DNA from: a virus
Length of the DNA: 23,621 bases
Virus record (IMG/VR): IMGVR_UViG_3300032308_000916
Coordinates: 1-23,621 of that record
Reading direction: 5' to 3' (one strand)
Shown here: piece after piece, positions 7,601-11,927 of the stretch
Layout: every line of letters begins with the position of its first letter
Position numbering within the stretch: the first letter of the stretch is position 1
The notes under the pieces: generated by a model
The model's input: the letters and a program-made list of their open reading frames with translations, nothing else
Databases searched by the model: none
What the model was told of the DNA's origin: nothing
Position numbers and translations under genes: made by a program

Positions 7601-8964
7601 CCACTGCCTGCGTTCATGATGTTGTTATGATTGATCACGGAAACAGCGAACTGCGACAGGTCAGTGATCGAGTGGAACGGCAAACTGCAAGAAAGTTATT
7701 AGCTACGATACCGTATGATAAAAGCTACTTGAACACACTCAAGAACTTTATCAAGAAGTTGCCGGATAAGAAAGAACACTATCTTTGGATTTGCTCAAGC
7801 GTCTGTGACTACTCGCAGTTTGACTTTGCATATGTCTGTGATCCATTCTCCAGAGATAATCTTCATGTGTTCCCGAGCGACACCCAGAAGTTTGGAGATA
7901 CTTTCTTCATAGATGTGAATAAGACTAAAGAGATTATCGATGAACTAGAGGAGTTGGAAGAATATCATAAGATCAACTTCAATGGTTCGACACGGTCCTC
8001 TCGTTTATCGGCTCCTCTTATTTTTTCCAGTGATGACATGCATGTGAATTCTCTAGATAAAATAACAGGTTTCCCGTACGCTACGATCATCGCAGATGAC
8101 AATATCTTTATGGACGCGCCACCTGATGAACCCATGAATCTATGGTCTCCTGAGACGAAGAACATTATCATAACAAGTACCGGTGCAACACGAATCATCG
8201 TGCCAGCAGAAGCCAAAGACATTGTTAAGAAAGAACTATATGACTATCCGTACGTCAAGCGAATGCTCAAACTTACAAAAAGCGAACCGCTTGACATCGT
8301 GTTCGTGAGCAACGGGGAAACCATAGCTGAGCAAAACTATGAACACTTGTTGAAATTTACTGACGGACTAGCTAACAAAATTCACCGGGTCGACGGCATC
8401 AACGGCAGAACAGAAGCATTACACGCTGCTGCTAGAAGCAGTAAGACACCCTGGTTCTTCTGCATCCCTGCAAAGTTATTTGTCAATAAGAAGTTTGACT
8501 GGAGTTATCAAGCCGACAGGATGCAGCAGCCCAAACATTATATCTTCAATGCATTGAACCCTGTCAATGACTTATGTTATGGACACCAATCAATGGTGCT
8601 GTACAACAAGAATCTGGTCCTTGGCAACGAGGGAGTTGGCTTAGACTTCACGCTAGACAGCCTGCATATGTCTGTTGACCTTATTTCGGGTACGGTGTTG
8701 GGCGACACAGACGAATATAGCACATGGAGAACTGCCTTCAGAGAAGCAGTGAAACTAAAATGCTATTCAGAAACTGGCGACGCGGCGGCTATCACACGGC
8801 TTGACGTATGGACTAGCGTTGGCAAAGGTAACTATGGGGAATGGTCAATCAAGGGTGCATTAGACGGCATTGAATTCTATGACGAAGCCGGCGGCGACCT
8901 AGCTGTACTGCGACAAAGTTACTATTGGGATTGGTTAAAAGCTAGATACGAAAGTAAGTACTAA
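4603..8964 (+). CDS. Giant modular repeat protein with glycosyltransferase-like C-terminal region
   Basis: The 1453-residue protein is the largest in the window. After an N-terminal unit (HSFWIINEFCDYRGFDW), about ten modules of 66-67 residues run from residue 111 to roughly 775. Each module has a core F-D-[FM]-[ST]-W-x-P-x-P followed by Y-x-Y/W-G-N-x-W and a PGATDKKYM-like end. Six units (177-578) are nearly identical. Three more distant variants (FWALNKNINYDDFDFSW, IWILNSELDYDDFDFEY, LWICSSVCDYSQFDF) lie around 805-1100. The last 220 residues (from about 1227: DIVFVSNGE, then GRTEALHAAARSSKTPWFF) resemble a GT-A-type glycosyltransferase start, but no clear DxD was identified. No signal peptide or membrane helix was seen. 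Its place beside sugar and carbamoyl genes suggests glycan binding or transfer. That role is inference. Confidence 0.6.
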   Translation: MLRDVFYYGAKPNVHPRERFAESLDDARQKCTTHSFWIINEFCDYRGFDWDFDFEFLPDEDVWAEDHNNVWPSQHQKDSGTWLCPKEHSDIIIYRCDVDFVTRRNVNNDNWVELDLIDHSKFDFSWHPDPTDPPYIYKWGCKYFPAQLKHVLEYRVPGATTEKYMSSIVELLPAVGWVEHQEVDKNKFDMSWRPDPREPPFIYVWGNKWIDAKVEPTLSYHAPGATDKKYMSNDVPVLPEWDRWVEVQNVDKNNFDFSWRPDPREPAYIYTWGNKWVDAVVCPTLEYHCDGATDRKYMSNDVPVLPEWDRWVEHQEVDKTNFDFTWRPAPNEPAYVYTWGNKWIDATVKPTLVYQTPGATDKKYMSNDVPVLPEWDRWVEVQNVDKNNFDFSWRPDPREPAYVYTWGNKWVDAAVCPTLEYHCDDAADKKYMSNDVPVLPEWDRWVEHQAVDKTNFDFTWRPAPNEPAYVYTWGNKWVDATVEPTLSYRAPGATDKKYMSNDVPVLPEWDRWVEHQAVDKTNFDFTWRPDPREPAYIYTWGNKWVDAVQRPTLEYHCDDATDKKYMSNDVPVLPEWDRWKVLKSIDQSSFDFTWRPDPKEPPFTYVFGNELYDAVKMPTVTYNMPEGSVIKYVDFQKARLVSDASSYEYLEDSYLADLSWAPDPDAPPYIYAWGNQWNKPEDKISIQYVVPGATEYVYMKERAVRKPCMDNWYLPENVDTTGFDFSWEPHPKAPPYIYQFATQLDDVWVDDGPRYVAPGNDGFVVRMENSVLSTSKIEYPRYTIETTLDELVKKHPTEQFWALNKNINYDDFDFSWRPNKESLFNVTVFGSPESERTHTYFVNAKFYLQGHTDLDFVQSGVELDDKYLAKIFVKPDLFFVDRGNTESATRFDTLKEKFGTRIQKTRYLNSWVDTINRCTNRATTEMIWILNSELDYDDFDFEYYPNPWQMKMVQVFGTQWSHWGTTFMVNCETFKEDTKYINIIEHLSNLNFVKTTKAKATACVHDVVMIDHGNSELRQVSDRVERQTARKLLATIPYDKSYLNTLKNFIKKLPDKKEHYLWICSSVCDYSQFDFAYVCDPFSRDNLHVFPSDTQKFGDTFFIDVNKTKEIIDELEELEEYHKINFNGSTRSSRLSAPLIFSSDDMHVNSLDKITGFPYATIIADDNIFMDAPPDEPMNLWSPETKNIIITSTGATRIIVPAEAKDIVKKELYDYPYVKRMLKLTKSEPLDIVFVSNGETIAEQNYEHLLKFTDGLANKIHRVDGINGRTEALHAAARSSKTPWFFCIPAKLFVNKKFDWSYQADRMQQPKHYIFNALNPVNDLCYGHQSMVLYNKNLVLGNEGVGLDFTLDSLHMSVDLISGTVLGDTDEYSTWRTAFREAVKLKCYSETGDAAAITRLDVWTSVGKGNYGEWSIKGALDGIEFYDEAGGDLAVLRQSYYWDWLKARYESKY
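4933..6735 (+). repeat. Tandem coding array, 201-bp period (about nine units)
   Basis: Units begin at 4933, 5131, 5332, 5533, 5734, 5935, 6136, 6337 and 6538. Those from 5131 to 6336 have an exact 201-base period and very high nucleotide identity; the outer ones are diverged. A further diverged unit starts at 6736. Units at 5332+5533 resemble 5734+5935 as pairs, pointing to a 402-base higher-order duplication. Several long antisense frames over this region are by-products of the repeat. Confidence 0.92.
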
Positions 8965-9593
8965 GACTTACGGAAAACGCACATAAACCTGTTATACATG
9001 GTAGTTTCTAATTGACCTGCAAAGATAGGATCAGTGACCCGATTCATCTTTATGAAGTCATCTAGGTTGATGCTGCATCTTACATGCTCGTCGCAAGAGA
9101 AAAAATCATTACCTTGAACTACCAATAGTGAACCATGCGGTATGTTATCATACCATTGATCATACGTTTCTTGCGTCACATGTTCGGTGCTCGTGTTTAT
9201 AACGATGTCCGCAGTATCATTGTATTGATATTCTTTCATGTCGGCAGTGTCTGCATAATACCGTTGCATGTTCACATAAGTTTGATTTAGCTTCTCACTG
9301 TTTGGCTTGCACCACGGATCAAGATCAATGTTGTAAATCGTATCAACATAGAACTTGCTATTCTGAAATAGAATATTAGCTAATACACCTAACCATCCAC
9401 CGAAGATATAGATGTTGCTAGGAATCTTGCTATCATAATGCTTGTTGAGTATATCAGATAGCCATATCTTACTATGTATTTGCCCGTCCCAGAACGCATC
9501 TAGCCCTCTTGATCTTTCAGGTTCGGGTAAGTCTCTGATCATATTAAACCATAGTATGATATGGTCACTGTCTAGCTTGATATTAGTCATCAT
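8961..9593 (-). CDS. SAM-dependent methyltransferase-like protein
   Basis: This is the only minus-strand gene. The protein has a class I methyltransferase pattern: IYIFGGWLGVLANIL (motif I, glycine-rich), DTIYNIDLDPWC (acidic end of beta 2), ADTADMKEY, then DIVINTSTEHV (motif IV position) and IPHGSLLVVQGNDF. The frame is open back to an ATG at 9647. The paired ATGs at 9591-9593 and 9588-9590 lie directly after an ATAAATA motif, so a start there (211 or 210 residues) is preferred. No clear Shine-Dalgarno sequence was seen. Its stop (TAG) overlaps the stop of the giant gene (TAA), so the two are convergent with no gap. It may methylate a sugar or a small molecule. Fold likely; substrate unknown. 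Confidence 0.65.
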   Translation of the reverse strand: MMTNIKLDSDHIILWFNMIRDLPEPERSRGLDAFWDGQIHSKIWLSDILNKHYDSKIPSNIYIFGGWLGVLANILFQNSKFYVDTIYNIDLDPWCKPNSEKLNQTYVNMQRYYADTADMKEYQYNDTADIVINTSTEHVTQETYDQWYDNIPHGSLLVVQGNDFFSCDEHVRCSINLDDFIKMNRVTDPIFAGQLETTMYNRFMCVFRKS

Positions 9594-9595
9594 AA

Positions 9596-9603
9596 TATTT
9601 ATG
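9596..9603 (-). promoter_or_regulatory. T4-like late promoter motif for the methyltransferase gene
   Basis: On the minus strand CATAAATA is followed by TT-ATG-ATG. In T4 the TATAAATA box ends five bases before the transcription start, which here would be the A of the second ATG. A leaderless message is therefore possible. Confidence 0.45.
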
Positions 9604-9647
9604 TGGAAATGTGATTCAGAAAAGTTAGTTTTGGGTGTATAAAACAC

Positions 9648-9676
9648 TTGACTTCGTAAGAAAAGATAAGTACATT
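9648..9676 (+). promoter_or_regulatory. Sigma70-like promoter
   Basis: TTGACT (9648-9653), a 17-base spacer and TACATT (9671-9676) precede the secreted-protein gene, whose ATG is 26 bases downstream. The same TTGAC[AT]-N17 form recurs upstream of four other genes in this window. Confidence 0.5.
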
Positions 9677-9701
9677 AGTAACATCCTAAGGAGACTATCG
9701 T

Positions 9702-10070
9702 ATGAAGAAGTTTATCGCAGCAGTAGCTGCATTATCACTAGTTGCTACCCCTGCTTTTGCAGACCATCGCGGCGACCGTAGGCAGCATGAACGCCATGAT
9801 CGTAGCGGTGCAAGCACAAGCGAAGTGGTCGCTATTGGTGTTCTTGGAATGGTGATAGGGGGAATTATCGGCAGTCGTAGCAACGAAGAACGTTATCCTT
9901 CTCGAACAGTAGTGGTAACTCCACAACAGTATGTTTACGAAAACCGCTACTATAATCCTCCCCGAGTAGTAACTCGACCTCAGCCACGACAAGTGTGCCA
10001 GGACGTAGTTCAATATGATTATTACGGCAATCCTTATGTGGCTGGTCGTAACTGCTGGTATCAGTATTAA
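9702..10070 (+). CDS. Secreted or envelope glycine-zipper protein (122 aa)
   Basis: A classical signal peptide is visible: MKKF, a hydrophobic core to residue 17 and an AFA cleavage site after residue 20. The mature protein starts with a charged stretch DHRGDRRQHERHDR, then one hydrophobic glycine-rich segment VVAIGVLGMVIGGIIG (about 42-57) of the glycine-zipper type, then a tyrosine/proline-rich tail. Two cysteines in the tail (VCQDVV and NCWYQY) could form a disulfide in the periplasm. AAGGAG (9688-9693) eight bases before ATG fixes the start. The tail resembles bacterial RcnB/17-kDa-antigen-like envelope proteins only in general style. Export is well supported; function is unknown. Confidence 0.75.
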   Translation: MKKFIAAVAALSLVATPAFADHRGDRRQHERHDRSGASTSEVVAIGVLGMVIGGIIGSRSNEERYPSRTVVVTPQQYVYENRYYNPPRVVTRPQPRQVCQDVVQYDYYGNPYVAGRNCWYQY

Positions 10071-10157
10071 GGTATTAAAGAATTAGTTGTTGACGTAGAC
10101 TGAAAAACGGACAAGACGGGAGTGCGATTCTCCCCGCCTCCACCATAAAGAAATTGC

Positions 10158-10331
10158 ATGATAATTTGTATATGTCGTGACATAAGAGAATCTCACTATA
10201 GCAATCGTGAGGATCTAATCAAAAGGGTCCTTGAAGAAGATTACTGTTGTGGGTCTTGCTTAAAAGAGTTTCTTTATGATGGGGGCGACCAGTATCGATT
10301 GACGTATAATAGGAAAGCCGAGACTGATTGA
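10158..10331 (+). CDS. Bfd-like [2Fe-2S] ferredoxin encoded in the tmRNA intervening segment
   Basis: This 57-residue ORF starts at ATG 10158, 12 bases after the tmRNA acceptor CCA, crosses the intervening segment and stops at TGA 10329-10331, 51 bases into the tmRNA coding piece. It begins MIICICRDIRES and has a second cluster DYCCGSCLKEFL. The cysteines C4-x-C6 and C31-x2-C34 follow the bacterioferritin-associated ferredoxin arrangement (E. coli Bfd: C4, C6, C38, C41), with the inner spacing seven residues shorter. Bfd proteins bind a [2Fe-2S] cluster and pass electrons, for example to release iron from bacterioferritin. Residues from about 42 on are read from tmRNA sequence. No strong ribosome binding site was seen (AAAGAAA only). 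The cysteine pattern is convincing; expression is inferred. Confidence 0.65.
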   Translation: MIICICRDIRESHYSNREDLIKRVLEEDYCCGSCLKEFLYDGGDQYRLTYNRKAETD

Positions 10332-10357
10332 CTGGCAAAGTGCCAAAAAACGTAAAT

Positions 10358-10402
10358 GCAAACGATAACAATGCATATGAGGATTTCGCTCTAGCGGCAT
10401 AA
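10358..10402 (+). other. tmRNA tag-peptide reading frame
   Basis: The resume codon GCA (10358-10360) follows CGTAAAT. The frame reads ANDNNAYEDFALAA and ends at TAA 10400-10402. The ANDN start and the hydrophobic ALAA end are the standard degradation-tag features recognised by ClpXP-type proteases. Confidence 0.93.
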
Positions 10403-10496
10403 TCCATCGGGGTATGAGTTCCACCTGGCAACAGAACGGGCTCACTTTTAATTCACGAGACTAAATAGTTAAAATACGATTTTTATGGAGTATACT

Positions 10497-10799
10497 ATGT
10501 CGTCACATCGTGAAGAAATGCAAAAATTACTTAATTTGTTTGAAGCAGCAGTAGCCCCTGCAGTTAGGGCCCCGAAATCTGACGGCAAACTAATCTTTGA
10601 GATAAAGGTTGAAGTGGATGATAGGGAAGGAATCATGGCTGCTCTTAGAAGCGCAGAGCTTGTTGTTGCCGGACTTAAAAGAAACTCACTAGATAAGAAC
10701 AGAGGTGGTTTCATCAAGGATGTAAACGGTAACACAATGGGCACTTGGGGTATGCGAAGTGCCGATTTGCAGCCAGAAACAAATAACAAATTTCAATAA
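10497..10799 (+). CDS. Hypothetical protein (100 aa)
   Basis: An ATG at 10485 is in frame, but its ATGGAG is better read as the Shine-Dalgarno sequence (GGAG 10487-10490) for ATG 10497, six bases downstream. The product starts MSSHREEMQKLLNLFEAAV and has a probable helix-strand-helix pattern (KLIFEIKVEVDDREGIMAALRSAE). It is soluble, with a polar tail. No family was recognised. It lies just downstream of the tmRNA, which could share a transcript. Confidence 0.65.
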   Translation: MSSHREEMQKLLNLFEAAVAPAVRAPKSDGKLIFEIKVEVDDREGIMAALRSAELVVAGLKRNSLDKNRGGFIKDVNGNTMGTWGMRSADLQPETNNKFQ

Positions 10800-10813
10800 C
10801 AATATTATACTGA

Positions 10814-11218
10814 ATGCGAGACTTGATCAACATTGTCGAGAACTTGCAAGACGATATGCGGGATGCTCGTATGGTGTTTGACGACTGGATGAATGCTATG
10901 GAAAACACCCAGTTTCAAATCAGAAATCATTTTGATGTTACTCCGTACTTTAAGAACCCAGAACTAACAGAGGTCCCTGTGGAAAAATGCTATATTTTTC
11001 ATGATTGGGGCAGACGAGTTTCAGACGAACAGTTGAATAATCCTATCATCGTCATGGCTCGCCCGCAAGGCGGGTATGCAGTTCTTGATGGACAGCATAG
11101 AGTGATGAGATTGAAACAGGAAAACATTCCTACCGTGAAAGCATATGTGATCACCCTGCCCTGGCAGTTCTTAGGTAAGTTCGGCGGCCAGAGAAAATAT
11201 GTGCTTGATGGGAAATAA
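10814..11218 (+). CDS. ParB/sulfiredoxin-fold domain protein
   Basis: The C-terminal half of this 134-residue protein shows the ParB/Srx core: PIIVMARPQGGYAVLDGQHR (about 77-96) followed by VMRLKQENIPTVKAYVI. The DGQHR box is the nucleotide-binding element of this fold. It is used by ParB CTPases, ParB-like nucleases and sulfiredoxin. The N-terminal 70 residues are helical and unknown. No helix-turn-helix DNA-binding domain follows, so it is not a full partition ParB. No Shine-Dalgarno sequence is visible before the ATG; an AT-rich TATTATACT lies only three bases upstream. Confidence 0.7.
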   Translation: MRDLINIVENLQDDMRDARMVFDDWMNAMENTQFQIRNHFDVTPYFKNPELTEVPVEKCYIFHDWGRRVSDEQLNNPIIVMARPQGGYAVLDGQHRVMRLKQENIPTVKAYVITLPWQFLGKFGGQRKYVLDGK

Positions 11219-11231
11219 TCATATATTTTGG

Positions 11232-11260
11232 TTGACAATGGGCAAGTGTTATGCTATTAA
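11232..11260 (+). promoter_or_regulatory. Sigma70-like promoter with extended -10
   Basis: TTGACA (11232-11237), a 17-base spacer ending in TGC, and TATTAA (11255-11260). The expected start near 11267 gives a leader of about 27 bases before ATG 11294, overlapping the late-type motif at 11281. Confidence 0.55.
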
Positions 11261-11280
11261 TATGTATAGTCTAAGAAAGA

Positions 11281-11288
11281 GATAAATA
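11281..11288 (+). promoter_or_regulatory. T4-like late promoter motif
   Basis: GATAAATA ends exactly five bases before ATG 11294. At T4 spacing, transcription would begin on the A of the start codon. Confidence 0.5.
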
Positions 11289-11293
11289 TCGCT

Positions 11294-11494
11294 ATGAAAC
11301 TTAATGAAGTTACCCAGCCTAGCGAAAAGGCTCTCTTTGAGGCCCTTGATGCTCATAACGATACCGGTCTCCGCACCGAAGATGTCGTTTCCATCATCAA
11401 GTCTGTTGATGGACCGTGGCACGGTCCTATGACCGTTGATGAGTTTCATGAACATCTTCAGGAAATGGCTAAAAAGTATGGCGGCATCCTCTAA
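11294..11494 (+). CDS. Hypothetical protein (66 aa), MKLNEV N-terminus
   Basis: This small acidic soluble protein starts MKLNEVTQPSEKALFEALD. The N-terminus resembles MKIKELLNEGM of the gene at 13880 and, loosely, the capsid-targeting leaders of T4 internal head proteins. It is preceded by stacked sigma70-like and late-like motifs but by no good Shine-Dalgarno sequence. Its end overlaps the next gene by 17 bases. No domain was recognised. Confidence 0.6.
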   Translation: MKLNEVTQPSEKALFEALDAHNDTGLRTEDVVSIIKSVDGPWHGPMTVDEFHEHLQEMAKKYGGIL

Positions 11495-11906
11495 TCCTGC
11501 AAATAATGTAATTCTTGATTATGGCTCTATGTGGGAGCCATCTTTAGCCGATGCCATCAAAGACACACCCAACATCCTGCAAAAGATTGCTGAATTTATA
11601 AACATAAAGTCAGCCAATCCAATGGCGCAGTTTGGCACAAACGATAAACCCTTTACTAGTGAGGGTATATATAAACAACATTTACCTAAAGCAAGAAAAG
11701 CCCGTCTTACTCAGGATATTAGCATAGTATACGAGTTGTCAGGTCGTAACCCTACGGTTATAAAAATGTATGGGGTGTTTACTCATGCTGCGTTAGGTAC
11801 CGGTCAACCGCCTAAAATTAATATACAACGGGCTATGGCAAGGACTCTTTCCGGGTCATTCAATGAAAGCCTAGAAGTCTTCCTTCACAAGCTATTGCAA
11901 GAGTGA
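11478..11906 (+). CDS. Unknown protein with possible RelE/YafQ-like fold
   Basis: The frame is open from ATG 11436, but that start would bury 59 bases in the preceding gene. ATG 11478 (142 residues, MAASSNPANN) gives a 17-base overlap and is preferred, with AGGA far upstream as a weak binding site. The segment KARKARLTQDISIVYELSGRN followed by VIKMYGVFTHAALGTGQ resembles the RL...VYE...I.LYGVFSH core of RelE-superfamily toxins and related phage proteins. The 66-residue gene in front would sit where an antitoxin would, but it shows no DNA-binding motif. The toxin reading is tentative. Confidence 0.5.
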   Translation: MAASSNPANNVILDYGSMWEPSLADAIKDTPNILQKIAEFINIKSANPMAQFGTNDKPFTSEGIYKQHLPKARKARLTQDISIVYELSGRNPTVIKMYGVFTHAALGTGQPPKINIQRAMARTLSGSFNESLEVFLHKLLQE

Positions 11907-11915
11907 TGTCTTGTT

Positions 11916-11923
11916 GATAAATA
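11916..11923 (+). promoter_or_regulatory. T4-like late promoter motif
   Basis: GATAAATA lies four bases before ATG 11928, with no Shine-Dalgarno sequence between. It would give a virtually leaderless message for the 651-residue protein. Confidence 0.5.
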
Positions 11924-11927
11924 CAAC

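Larger units (their letters stand above)
10080..10462 (+). ncRNA. ssrA: Circularly permuted two-piece tmRNA
   Basis: The 3' acceptor piece comes first. It contains the T-arm GGGAG (10118-10122), loop TGCGATT and CTCCC (10130-10134), then the acceptor strand CGCCTCC (10135-10141), discriminator A and encoded CCA (10143-10145). After a 135-base intervening segment the coding piece begins with GGGGGCG (10281-10287), which pairs fully with CGCCTCC and includes the G3:U70 wobble that marks alanine tRNAs and tmRNA. The tag frame lies at 10358-10402. A hairpin TGAGTTC/GAA-CGGG-CTCA follows (10415-10444). ACGT-TAATAG (10302-10312) and TTGTTGACGT (10087-10096) could form part of helix P2, weakly. Permuted tmRNA is known from alphaproteobacteria, cyanobacteria and some betaproteobacteria. 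It rescues stalled ribosomes with SmpB. The 5' end of the acceptor piece and 3' end of the coding piece are estimates. The T-loop has G where U55 is usual. Confidence 0.92.

Noticed and set aside
10219-10445. Minus-strand ORFs over the tmRNA region
   Set aside because: No codon bias, binding site or homology; they overlap a structured RNA gene.
10281-10462. Coding piece read as an ordinary tRNA or as an attachment-site fragment
   Set aside because: The presence of both acceptor strands, a G:U third pair, and a complete tag frame with stop makes a functional permuted tmRNA much more likely than an integration scar.
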